In this document: piece by piece, positions 14,146 through 27,200 of the stretch
Numbering within the stretch: position 1 is the stretch's first letter
Layout of the letters: the number at the start of each line of letters is the position of its first letter
Assembly (NCBI GenBank): GCA_024305405.1
Contig: JAKNDB010000079.1
Span: forward strand, 2,153,501 to 2,217,500
DNA length: 64,000 nt
DNA from: Dirofilaria immitis
Lineage: Eukaryota; Nematoda; Chromadorea; Rhabditida; Onchocercidae
Direction of reading: 5' to 3'
The notes under the pieces: generated by a model
What the model was told of the DNA's origin: nothing
The model's database searches: none
The model's input: the letters and a program-made list of their open reading frames with translations, nothing else
Made by a program: the position numbers and the translations under genes

Positions 14146-15082
14146 AACATTTAAAAATCATTTTAAAAAATCTTAAGACACTTAAAAAAATTTCTAAATT
14201 AATATTCTCGTAAAATATTAAATTCTAGCAATTTAATCCAATTTCAGAACATTTTTGCAATTGCTATCGTTGCACTGTCTAACAATGGTTATGACAGCTA
14301 TAAAATTCTGTCGACCTTGCAGATGAAGTTTTATTAGTTTCGTAAAAGATTGTCAAAATTGTTATTTCGATCCAATCTTTCATTGGCACTCACGAAATCA
14401 TATAATCCTCAAAAATTCATTCGTAATCAGGACAGCACTATAAACAAATCCCTGTTAGACATAAACAATTTACTACAAACTAATTTATTTGAAATCTCAC
14501 GAAAACTTTAAGTATATTAAGAACTGAAATAAATAAACTAAATGAGTTTGTAAAACTGCATTATTATATAATTCTGAACTTTGTTTTAGTTAATGTACGA
14601 TTGTTGAAGCCGACGATACATTTTAGTTATCCTTAAGTACCTTTATCATAACAGATGTTATGCAGATGTGTCCTCGACATTAATTACCTGCTCCACAACG
14701 CTATCATAATACTTGTATCCTTTAATAATAATAAAAAAAAGAAATTCCTTTATGTTTAATTTAAAAGATGATGTTTTATCTTCTTTAATTTATGAATATC
14801 TCTTAATGATAAGTTATATTTTTGTTAAAATAAACCATCTTCATTTCAATAACTTAGTATTTAGCAAATTATTTTTCACCTATCATTTTCATTGCCATAT
14901 ATCTGATTTATTCCTGACTGACTGACATCATCTATATTAACATCTGTTCTCTTATCCTAAACAACAGTAATATCATTCTATCCGTCATTCCCTTCTATAT
15001 TCCTCCTCACTTTACTCTATTATATTGTGATCAGAAATAACATCATTTAATTCAATTTGACATTCTCAATTGAATTCATGCA

Positions 15083-15103
15083 ATATATATATATATATAT
15101 ATA
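15083..15103. repeat. (AT)n microsatellite
   Basis: Ten or so uninterrupted AT units in intergenic DNA. Confidence 0.8.
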
Positions 15104-18100
15104 TGCTATCAACATTAACATTAAAGAGACGAACTGACACATTTATATTAATCAAGACCTCACTTTAATACAGCAATTATTTTTAATACATATCATTCAT
15201 AAAGCCCAAAAAATACGGTAGTAGGGTAAAGCTCAACTCTTCGCAGTAATAATAATGGCGCCACAAACGACAGATATAAATACTGATTAATTAATGAGAA
15301 AATTGAACCATTTATAGAAATGCGATTTATAGAAAATTCCATATAAGCTTCTATCCATTGCCGCATATTCTACAAATTGTTCTCCAAAACGATATTATAT
15401 ATAGCAATTTCTTATAAAATTGAGTTGGTTGGAAATGAAGAGAAAAGAAATGAAAGAAATCAGCTTTCTTTTAATTTTTACCTAGAAATCTGATTTACCT
15501 GTGTTATTATATTGATAAACAGATTGCGATAATAATCATCTTTCATCATTCTTTTAAATCGACCTCTTCATATTTTTTGAAAAGTTACTGTCATAAAAGA
15601 TCACCTTGAAAGGGATCCATTATCTCACTCCCATATTTTTCAAAAAAATTTGTATGGAATCCATGATTTATGCAAATTTTCATTTCGTTAAAATTTTCAA
15701 ATCAAAAAATATGAGAAGCTTTTCGAAAATTTTTTTAGGACAACAATTACTGTCTATTTAAAGTAACTTGCAATCAATCTTCCTGGTACTGCATTTGGGT
15801 TTCATATTACCAACATTTATACAGGTGATTCTTCTAACCTTAGGCGAGGAGCTTAAAATAGTGTTTTCTATAAAGTATTCTTTTCTGTCATTTCGATATA
15901 ATTCTTTTCCAAATATATTAATTTATATAAATGATTCCTTTCGGTCACTTAGATCATCAAATTATTACAGCAATATATAAAAATACTAAAAACTGCACAC
16001 ATAATAGGTGCAATAAAAGGCATAATCAGATTATTGTAAAAAAAAGACAGAAAAAATAAATAATGAAAATTATTTCAAAGACCTCATGCTCTGAAAGAGA
16101 TACGAATAACCAGATCCTCAAACCGAAAGATTTAAAAAAATTGCATGGCTAAAAAAATATGTTTTACTGTAATAATATTCACTTTCATAATCAAGAATTG
16201 ACATTTTCATTCCCGTTTTTCCTTCTCCCAACTTCTTTTTAAACTTTTATTTATCTAAGCAAAAACAGATCACAAATCAATTCAAAATAATTGCTGCATT
16301 ATTCCTTTTCTTTGAATGAAAAGAAACATTGATCTATCATCTTGTTTTAGAAAAGAGAACTCCCCGGTGTGATTCAGAAACCCTTCGTATTATTCGTAAG
16401 GATTTATATGAAAGAATGACTAACGATGGTAATTCATAATAATGACCATCTCTCCTTTTTCTCTCATTTCTAAAGTGATTAATATTTCTGCTTAAAAAAA
16501 TCGAAACGTCTACTAATTATTTATGATGGAAACAAAATTTAGCACTTCTTTACAAAAACTTTATAGAGTATTCTTTTCAGCGATTCACAACATTTACTCA
16601 TATTTGCACTTCTAATACCATTCAAAAACTTAAATATTCATTTTAGAAAGAAAAATGTCTTTGGTTGCTAAAAACAATTTCAGTAAATGATTTCTCATAA
16701 AAGATGAAAGGATTAGTTTTCTTATTAGTTTTTTTCTAAAGTAATTCTGTGATGAAAATCATAAAAAATCCAATAATATTAACCGGTTTTTTGTAAGAAA
16801 AATTCGTTACTCCAGAGTTGAAAAAAAAGCTAAAAAGTCTGAAAAATACTGATAATCATGAAAAGAAAACAACGATTTTTTCAATGATATCGAATTCAAC
16901 TAACAAGATTCTCTGAATCATTATAAAATTTTTATTCTATTTCACCGATTCAATATGAAAGACATAATGTTTTATGGTAATCTATAAAAGACCAATATTT
17001 TTTTCAAATCCAGAAACATTTTTGATAAATTTATCAGTTAGTTCTAAAATTAGACTAATGATATTCCCAGAACTTGAAGTTTGCCTAATAGCCATGACCT
17101 CAATAAGCTTGCTGAATTTTTACGCATGCAGCACCACGATGAACTTTCATGATACCACGATACAACATTGCACTATTTTTGATTTCACCAAATTCTTATA
17201 GAATGTAAAAACAATCAAATCATCGTTTCTACAATTTTAATTTTTATACAGGTGTTCAAGAGGAATTTCAGAAGCGTAATTTGATATCATGGATGCGGTG
17301 CTCATTTACGAATGCATAGTAAAAATTAACAGATAGAAAGTCCTGGTCAGTCTTTGACCACAAATTTTTTAAAAAACTTTCAAATGAAAAACGCTGGTAC
17401 TATTGTTTCGAAAAACCATAACACCATATGCTATAGGTCGCATATAGATTATCTAATAAACAAAATAAAGTTTCAATTATCTAATAAGCAAAAGCAAAAC
17501 AAACTTTCAATGACAGATGTAATAACTAATAAAGCATTCGTTAGAGATATAACTGTATAACAAATTTAATTTGTCGAACTAACACCTAAAATGAATGAAA
17601 TGAAATTATATCATTTTGTTTGTTACCTGACATGTTTTTTTGAAATACTTTAAACTCCTTTTAAAACTATATTTCAAATAATTTTGTGAAAATCTTCAAC
17701 AGTAGAAAATATTTGGGATATCACTTCCGTAAAATTTGGAAGCATAAAATAACACGTTATTGATACTTCTCTTCCAGCATACTTATTTAATACAAAATTT
17801 TGTACTTGCATGATTTAATATTTAAATACAATAATGGAAAGTGATTATAATAAATATGTCGCATAAAAAAATTAATTTGTGTTATTAAGCTTTTCCGAAT
17901 TAAAATATCTTTATGTCATTTCTCGATTTGTACTCATAGCATAGTAGAATAAGTAAAACAAAAGAAAAATAATAGATTAAAGCAATCGAACAACAAAAAT
18001 TTTGCCTATTCTTTAATCATTTTCATCATTTGAAATAATTTTTTTTTTGTACTAATCAGTATTCTTACCTAGTTTAATTTCATTTCTTTCCTTTCAACCA

Positions 18101-21100
18101 CTGCGCGTTACGCCAATGCATAAAAAAATTTTCGAGCTTTAAATGAAATTTGAAGAAAGTCAAATATTTGATAACAAAGATCAAATAAATTTTAAAATGG
18201 ATAACATTGCGAAGAAAGCTTTCATATCATAAAAATTTTGTAGTCATTGTTTCCAGAGCAAATGTATCCTACCAACCAATGATTGACTGATTGGTTTTTT
18301 TTTAACCGGCAGGTGTTATGGAAGTGATTTTTCCAGATACGTTACCGGTGTCGTTGCTGACAACACGAAAAGCAGATGGTTATAGTGATAAGCCAACCAT
18401 TAATTTTGTGTCCACAGATGTCCAGAGATCTCAATTTTTTCAATGCATTTAATTTTTCTTCTCTTATTTTATCTGTGAATTTCTCTGGCTTGCCTTTTTC
18501 CTTTCGTATAATTCACTTCTCTTTTCTTTACTAAATATCACCGTTCTTTGCTTATGCCAACAAAGTATAAATAGTTTTGAAAATTAATATGAATGGTAGA
18601 AAACATTAAAATATGAGAAATACGATACATTATGAACAAAAAAAATAATGCATAAATAAAGTTGAATAAAAAAAGGGAACTGATAAATGGATGTTTTAGA
18701 ATTACAAAGAAAGACAATTTCCGAATTTAAATCAAAATTTTCTTATTTAACTCCAGTAAATTGTTTTTTTTAATTTTTTTTTATTTAACAAAAATTTTCT
18801 TATTTAACTCCATTCTTATTACCATTAATTCGATGAGGGAATCTATCTCTTAATCTAAACAATCTTGAAGTTTCAGTAAAAATTTCAAACATAATAAGGA
18901 TCTTTTTCATTATTATTTCACTGCACGAAATTTTATGATAAAGCTGATCAACTTATAAGTACCTATCGTAAATTTTTGTGAAAGATATGAGTCATTGAAT
19001 ATAAAGAAATAAATTTGAATGTTTTGGAGCCGATGCTAAACTTTTATGAATTTTTAGCAATTTCAACAAGACCAGTTGCTCTTACTCTTTGAGAGCTTCC
19101 TTCCTTCACCTTTTAGAGCGAAACGAGATCTGAAGCAACTTAAAAGATCTTTCATGCCGTGAATGAGCCAATCCAAACAACAACTGTACAGTCGTAACGA
19201 TGCCTTTTATTACACTGATAACTTCACTACATGAGCGAATCATAAAACATAACAAGATAAAAGTACTGGCGCAGCACATTTATTTTTTGCACTGTTCATT
19301 ATTTGATTTCAAACTTAATGACCACAAAATTCTATAGCTCTTGTTACTCCTGACAAAGTGCTTTTTCCCGCAAAAAATATTTCTAATTCATAAATATTTC
19401 CATAAAGGATTTTGCAATGCAAAGGGTTTGCCCCTTCGCAATTGTCTTCTTTTTTCAATTAAAATTTTAAATTTTATATCATTCAGTTCAAGATATTACA
19501 TTTGTATATAGTGATAAGGAAGAATTTTGTACTTTAAAAGAGAAAAGTAAATTATTCATATTTTAAATGTCAATCTACAACGATTTAGTAGTTGAAGATG
19601 GAAATAATCTGACCCGTAGACAACTTTATTCACTTATATTTTGGAATTACTAAGGCTGAGTATTTTATATAACTGATTTGCGCGTTTTTTCAAGTAAATC
19701 TACGAAAAACAATCACGACATTAATTTCTGTATTTTCAAATATAAAATATATCGGCCGGTTTAAGCAAAACCAAAGTAATCTCAAGAAACATTTTGCAAA
19801 AAAAGAATATAAAGATAGAAGGCACATGGAAGAAATTAAAAATTTGATCGTGAGGATTCGATTACTTTATCTGACCAATGCAAAATTATTACTGGTGAAT
19901 TGCGATGAATGGTAAATAAAAGAAAAACTCTCATTAAAATTTCAATTTAGGCTTAAATTAAGGCAAAGACAAAGAAATCTAAATATGAAAAGCTAACCGT
20001 TATCATGTATTGATCGCTCCTTGATAATTCGATAAGATTTCCTCTCGTTATTGATAATGGACGAATTGCTAACACTGTTTGTATCGCCGCAGTGAATAGA
20101 TTTCGATAAGATAATAACAAATACATAAAGAGTTAATGCAAAGACTGCAAGTATGATGCATTGTTTATGGACCTCATCATTTTATTTCAAATGAATTTTA
20201 ACATATGCCAGATCTTTGATTGACTGATTGCAGTTCAGTCTTTCGAAGTTCAGCCTTTGAAGACAAGTATCAAGTTTTTCAATACATCTATCAAAACCCT
20301 AGTTCTTATGAGAGACTCCTGATATCATTCATCGCTAGTAAGACAGCAAAAAAACTCTGAAGTAACATTACTGAAATGTTAAGAATAACTTTCTTAACTT
20401 TTTTAGAATTAAATTCATTTTTAAAGCAATATTAATTCTACACTAGCTTGAAAGATTACTGGAGAAAAACTTACACAGATTGATATCCATTCACATTCAT
20501 ACATTTATGGGTAACAATGAATCAAATATAATCGAATAAACGTTGTATACCCATACTATAGTATATTTCAATTTCTATTCTTCACCATTGACCACCCATT
20601 ATAATATTTAAATCCTCAAATTTAACTTATTTGAAGTATGATTTTGAATATTAAATTAAAGCAAAAACTAAACTCCAAACGGTAAAATTTTGCAAAAATC
20701 AAATATGCTCCGGAATGGCATAAAATTTCAAAAAATTACAAAAAAATTCACTCATATTCTGGTTAGTGATCGAAATGACACAACCAAAGAAACACGCTCA
20801 TAGTCTTAGTAAAAATCTCTTTACTTCCGGAAATCAACATGCTGCTTACGATTTCACATAACATTGCATAACATCTAATAATGTACTGATCTTTAATCCC
20901 ATATCAACATAGTTCTAACTTGAAATTTCAGAACAGCGAAAGATTGCGCATCATCTTTACCAAGGAATAAATCCTTCCATTCCGACTACCCCATCAATTT
21001 ATCACGCAAAAAGCAAAGAGAACAGCAAAAATCCCGCGATCCCGGAATTCTAGAAAATGTAATTTTCCAAAACATGTTTAATATATGCATAATTTCTACC

Positions 21101-21893
21101 AGGACAGCTATTATTAAGATTCTCGTTTCTAACTGAATTTTAAAACTATGAGAAAAGTTATTCATGGGAAAGAAGAAATAGTACATTTACTCTTTTTATT
21201 ATCTTTTTCGGAAAATCAATACATGATGAGAAAAGCTCTCTTGAACAAAGCATCCATGTGAAGTGATATCAGCTCTACATATCTGGATTCAAAGAGTCAA
21301 GACTGTTAGCAATTACAAATAGGAATTATGCATTTAACTGTTAAAAACCGATTTAACTGAGAGTGTTTATTATTAATTGATAACGAGGGATTTTTCAGAC
21401 AAATAACACTAGGTCAAGACTCCAGATTGCGGACCTTCCGGATAAAGTAGATAAAACAAGGAATTTGTTCTTTCTTCTTAACCAGATGTATGGGCTGGTG
21501 AGAAATTTTTGAAATTAGGTTTAAACAATGCTTTTTAAGGCAACATTACACATCAATAAATAAAATTAATAAAACAATAATTATACAGTAAGCAACGATA
21601 AGATATTATATTATGACAGATTTCAACTATAAATAGTAAAATGTCGAGCAATATATACAATGTGAAAAATGTGAAAAACGTGAAAACAAATAATCTCACT
21701 TATTCTTAGCTATTTATTCATGTTCAACTTTCAATTTGACCTTACCTATTTTTTTCCAAACCCGGTCGTACTTCCATTCAGAATAAAGAAATAATCTTAT
21801 TCTAATAGGATATATGAAAACATAAAAAATAAAAAAATTACGAAAGAGTAAAAATAAAGGGTTATTACTACCAGTAATATATATATATAAAAG

Positions 21894-21980
21894 ATGAAAA
21901 CAAACATAATGATGTTAATAGTAATAGTAGTGGTAGTAGTAGTAATAATAATGATGATGACGATGATGGTGATGATGAAC
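21894..21980. repeat. Trinucleotide-rich tract (AGT/AAT/GAT)
   Basis: Imperfect runs of GTA, AAT and GAT triplets follow a short (TA)n run at 21877-21890. Translated frames over it give only poly-Val/Ile/Met strings, which is a repeat artefact. Confidence 0.75.
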
Positions 21981-22448
21981 AATAAAAATCATGAAATTTT
22001 TATTTGTGGAAGCTCGATAATGAACCTTTCGCAGGTTCACTGTCCATTTCGCAATTCCCGCCACAGTTATGATATAATAATTTAGTTATCAGTAGAAAAT
22101 TATTTGCTAAAATTAGCACAGCAAATGCTGAATGACTATGAGAAAATATCGAGTAGAAAAAGTCAGATCAAAGATTCCTTCACAGTAATGCTCATTTCGA
22201 GAAATGTTAAATGATATTTTATCAACAGACGAATACCTTTTTTTTTTTTCTAGAGTACCAGCATTTAAAAATCGCTTCTTTGAAAGCCAGAAATGTCAAA
22301 GTGATTATTTAATGACTGGGATAGAAAAGAACACAGTATAAGGACTGCTATGAATAGAATAAAAGAAAAGATAGGATAGACACAAACTATCGGCAGAAAA
22401 ATGTATGAGAGTAAAAAGCGATCGAGTAACATTTTAACATGATTTAGT

Positions 22449-22535
22449 CACGTGGACATAACGTTACTCTTGCACAGAACACTGCAACTCACGTGAGCGA
22501 CGCTTCTCACTGTAACTCACGTGAGCGACGTTTGT
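22449..22535. promoter_or_regulatory. Three CACGTG E-boxes, two in a 28-bp tandem duplication
   Basis: CACGTG occurs at 22449-22454, 22490-22495 and 22518-22523. The last two lie in adjacent 28-bp units (22480-22507 and 22508-22535) that differ at only a few bases and share ACTCACGTGAGCGACG. TCACGTGA is the preferred core of bHLH-zip factors such as TFEB/HLH-30 and Myc/Mondo partners. The nearest downstream gene is npp-7, 1.7 kb away; which gene it controls is not known. Confidence 0.45.
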
Positions 22536-22539
22536 CATT

Positions 22540-22980
22540 CCAAGCAAAAATGTTACAATTTCTGTCACGTTATATTTTATCCTCTCGAAAATCCATTTCT
22601 AGACCGTTCGAAAATTACCGCGAACTCCCGCTTCAAACCTCAACAAATACAGCTATCGGAACGGAGTGACATGGTTAAACGTAGAGATGCACTCCCCGCC
22701 CTGCTCAATGACCAGTTGTAACAAAGAACTGGGCGGGGATGGGGCCGTAATTGTTGTAGGCGTGGCCCTTTGGATCATGATCTGCATGTTCTATGAAAAA
22801 GCGCCAATTCAAAAATTTTTATTGAAATGGCTGTGTCGCGTTTGCTGCGTCGCGGTTTCATTTTTTTGCTGACATGTTGGCAATTTGGGTAGGGTTTAGG
22901 TCCGGGTTGACAGGTTTCGTTTGCGCTAAATTTTCCGTAGTTTGACGTAAGTGCTTTGTTTCGATGATGCATTGCGTTAA
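22540..22980. promoter_or_regulatory. GC-rich promoter-like patch
   Basis: Unusually GC-rich for this window. It contains a GC-box (GGGCGGGGA at 22732-22740), GGCGTGGCC near 22760 and an E2F-like GCGCCAA near 22801. Short frames on both strands (22666-22872 plus, 22775-22972 minus) show no domain and overlap each other, so I treat the patch as regulatory rather than coding. It may be the promoter of npp-7, with a long outron removed by trans-splicing. This is inference. Confidence 0.35.
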
Positions 22981-24124
22981 TTTTATCGCTCAGTTGTGCT
23001 ACCTAAATTTAATTTTATTTTCCAAACATATAAATAATTGATTTCTTCATAAAGAATTCATAATTTGAGATATTTTCAAATGTATCTTTACAACTATCTA
23101 TCTTTTACATATGATTATATCGTGTTATCAACTAATAACAATATATTCAATTAGATAATGGGATTAATTAGAGAAAATATATGGGTGAATTTCTTCTTCA
23201 TCTATCCGTAGAATTATTACTCTTTTTTGTTGATAATCTTTTTTTGAATCCTTATTTTGAAGTATAAATTCAAGTTTTCCTTTTTCCGTAAGTTGAATAA
23301 TTCAAAAGTTTATTCTGATTTTTATCAAGCTAATAAATAGATTAAATATTTAGTTAGTATGCGTCTTTTCTAGAGGGTTGTTATCTGATATACAAGCGTG
23401 TTTTCGTAATTGCATTAAATAATGGGAAATTTCTGACGATTTTTTTAACTTATGTTGATAAATAAATTATTAAATAGTAAGTGACAAAGTTTATCGTCAA
23501 ATACAGAATAATTTTCATTTTAGATGGTACAACGATAAAATTACGATAAATATGCTTTTTTTATTTAGCTCGTGATTTTTTTATATATTTTATTTAGCTC
23601 GTGATTGTTTTTTTATGCTTGAGAGATTTTCGTTATTAATCAAATGAGATGCTGCCATTCAAATTGTAAGTATGTACTTGTTACTTATTTTTATCAAATG
23701 AATGGATATATTGTTTAATTATTGTATACTATTGATTCATAGGGCGTTATTTTCAGAGTTCGACAGATGGATACCATTCCCAAATTGCTCTCAACTTTGA
23801 AATGATTGTAGAAATTTGCGCTTAATAAGGAGTATACAAATTTATTTTAATGAAATATATTGGATCCGTCTGACAGTGGTATCTTGGAGTCCCAACTATA
23901 TAGAATTTAGCGGGCCGCGTTAAAATCTAAACGCATGCTAGGAAGTCGCAATTCACCTTTGTTGAGCGATGAATTCTCACGAGTGTTTGTTTGATCTTTC
24001 ACATTGCTGTCGTGAGAATGGTGGGCGATCATTTGATTTTTGTAGAAGACAACTGTATTTTTGTCCTGTCGACATGTAAAATTTGCGTAATTTAATTAAA
24101 GAGTAAGGGCAGAATTTCTTTTTC
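22981..24124. other. npp-7 upstream region, probable outron
   Basis: No gene seen. It ends at a strong acceptor (TTTTTCAG, AG at 24125-24126) 84 bp before the npp-7 start codon. It contains a 10-bp inverted repeat: ATTCTCACGA at 23973-23982 and its exact complement at 24010-24019, with a 27-base loop. Confidence 0.45.
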
Positions 24125-24209
24125 AGATTTTAGAGTCGGAGAGTTTATTGCTAATTTTCACGTATTTTAACATTCAATTATCATAGATAATTTGCTTAAT
24201 AAGTATAAA

Positions 24210-27200
24210 ATGACGGAGAGGAAAACGGGTGGTTGGCTGTCGTCGGTAGTTGGTAATATATCGGGCCTTTGGTCACGTTCACCAGTCGAATCTGCTGCTA
24301 CATCTAAGGAATCCATTGATACTCGGAATTCTTCACGTAATACCTCTTATGAAGAGCAAGCCGAAAGCGACGTATGTGAAGAAGATGACGGTATTATTGT
24401 CGGAAGCGTATGTGCTGGGCCATCTATCACTGTGCCAACTACAAGCAGGACACGTTAGCGTTTATTTTTTTTTAAACTATTGCCGTTTCGAAAATAGTTG
24501 CTTTTTTAAAAAAAAATTTACAACTATGTCACCATGGAACATGTCATTGTACTAGAGCATTACCAGAAGTCGACTTTCTAGCTTCTAAAAGTCTTATATT
24601 CATACTACGGTCTATTAAAATTGAGAACCGCGGATCACTATTCATTTACTTTATTGAATTATATAATAATCTTTAAAAGGTAACATTACTCCAGTGTTCT
24701 TGGATAAAAATTATGTGAAATTGTAAGTACTTTGGTTTCAAGCTTCGGAAATAAGTCTCATTTATAGAAAATGATAATACACCAAAGCGGCATGCTGTTC
24801 GTTATTTGAGCCCTTCCGCGCTCTTAGCTGCCACACGGTCGGTCAGCTCCTCAACCGACAAGGAAACAGTAACAAGTACTACCGTGAGGATTCTGCATAT
24901 TTATTGTTTTATTTTTCATTTTATGAAAGTACAATAACTTTTCTAACAGCTGTTTGAAGTGATGGTATAATTTCTTTCTTTTTCTGATCAAATAAAATTA
25001 TGGCGGAGTTAATGAAATTTTATTCCGACTTTTTGTATCTACAATTCCCAGTATTTGATTAATATGTCAAATTCGAATATGCCTTTGATTTTAGCGAAAA
25101 CGTGCTGCAACAAATTGCCCTTTTCAAGATAATTTAATGTGGCCGAATATCGGAAATACATTCGCTACATCATCTACGGAATCTCTTTCCGGTCGTTTGC
25201 CTACAAAACGTTCAAAAATCCAGCGGGATTTTTCCAATGAGATGGTTCATTTTATATCTTTTTTTTCTACTTCGGAAAATTTCACTTTTATTTCGCAGTG
25301 TTTTCTCGAAATTTAAAGTGTTTGGCTTATTATATAAATCACCAGATTTTATAAATTCTATGAAAAAAATATGAAGTCAATGTATTTTTATTGCAGTCAT
25401 TCTTTTCGTCTTCATTATCTGATATACCGACAAGTGGAAGAAGTCATTTAAACCAATCGTTTGCTTCCTCTTTTACACCAGTGATGATAAAACCGAAAGT
25501 ATCACGCTCCCGCAGCACTGCAACTTCGTCGCTAAGTAGTAAAACAAGAGCTATTCTTGAGCAGTTAGAAAAAATCAGTTCACCCGTTAAGGTTAGTATA
25601 TGAAGTAATATTATTAATAATAATATATCTAAATACAGATACGCACTTATATCTAAAATTGAAGGAATATTTACCTTTTTCTTTTGCTGCACAGAATTTT
25701 TAATTTGAACATTTAATATGTTTTAATATCTTAAGGAATTGAAGCGATTGCCATCTCTAAATTTGAATGGACCGGAACGTTGGGCGAGTGATGTCATCAG
25801 CAGTGCTGTCCAAAAGCCACCACGAAATTCCATGTGCAGCTTATCACGTGCCCAGTTGATATCTAATATTCTTGCGACGAAATCAAATTCACCATTTTGG
25901 TTAATAATTATATTTGTTCGATTTTTGTGGTTTTATGAGTTTATTTGCGTGGTAAGTTAGGGATAATTTTCCCATTTTTGTCTAGTAAATAAATCACAAC
26001 AATACCGTTTGTTACTAAGTTATAGTGATACATCGTATTTACTTGATTTTTCATCTTAGCAAATTAGTTATTCTGCCGTTAAATGATACGAGTTTTAATT
26101 TTGAAAGAAAGACTTAGCATGGGCTACGTAAGCATGCTTTTTCAACATTTCAAGATTTTTTACGTCATGATACATTCATATATCTGTGTATGCTCAATAA
26201 CAATATTTTCAGGAGTCGTCCAACTTATTCAACTAAGATGCCTGATTCTTCCACAAATTCATCGCATGCTGTTCAGACACTAGAATATAATCCGACAGAC
26301 AGAGAACAAGAGAGTGAATCTGATAATGTTTTAACTACGAAATCATCAAGTTTACTTCCGTCTAAGAAAACTGATTTGTTGAATCCTTCAAGGAAGCCTG
26401 ACCGAGAGAAAGTTTTTGTCGATGATAATGCGGAAAAATCGACAGTATCATCGAAGGATGAAGCATTAGCTTCGTCTACTTCCATGATTAAAACTGCAGA
26501 CGCATCGTCGCAACATTTTTCATTCGGAAAATCGACAAATGTATTCAGTGCTAGAGATTTGGGCGTTGTGAGTCCAGTAAAGGAAATAGTGACAAATGAT
26601 AAAAATGAAATGGTAAGAAAAAGTTGTGAATTTGGATTTTTCGGTAACTTTGGGTTGATTTTATGGTTAAAAGAAATGATTATTAAGTTTTGAATGTTTT
26701 GCTTGGATGTCGATTTTTTCAAAAAGTATCGCTACATTTGTTTCACCAGTTCCTGCATTTAAAAGTTTTTTAATGATCTTCAGGAAAGTCCAACGAAAAT
26801 TGATGGCGCTTATGTTTGCTTTTGCTCCGCCAATGAAACGAGGACCATCAGCAAGTTTTGTCGTGAAAAACTCCACCAAAGGTCGGATTTTTTTCGTATT
26901 TACTTCACGGATACGTATTTATCTTATTTCAATGACAAATATGCAGTAAAAGCAGAAATATTATGGAGAAGTTTTCTCTTCTTTCCTTAGAACATGAAAT
27001 AAAAGTAGGTAAATATAGTGCTATAGAAACTGCAAAAACTTTGTTTTGTTTTAGATTCCTCGATATGCCCCATTAATTGCTAAAACGGCGTTTAAATCTA
27101 CTGCTGATAAGACCGTAGATAGTTTTTCAACGCCTGCTGAAACTGTTTCGAAACAAATTGAAGGTTTTTGTTTAATTTCAATTTTTTAGATATGAATTTA

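Larger units (their letters stand above)
14146..22440. other. Long gene-poor region
   Basis: About 8 kb of AT-rich DNA with no confident gene. It contains an (AT)n run near 15083-15103, a trinucleotide-rich tract at 21894-21980, and a small less AT-rich patch at 18300-18450 that could be an unrecognised exon (see findings). The remaining open frames are short, low-complexity and without recognisable domains. Part of it may be the first intron or promoter of unc-40. Confidence 0.5.

Noticed and set aside
21797..22085. Overlapping frames rich in Val, Ile, Met and Thr
   Set aside because: Both strands translate the same trinucleotide repeat; low-complexity artefact.
22666..22972. Opposite-strand frames of 65-68 codons in the GC-rich patch
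   Set aside because: They overlap, show no domain or acceptor near the start, and longer open frames are expected by chance in GC-rich DNA.
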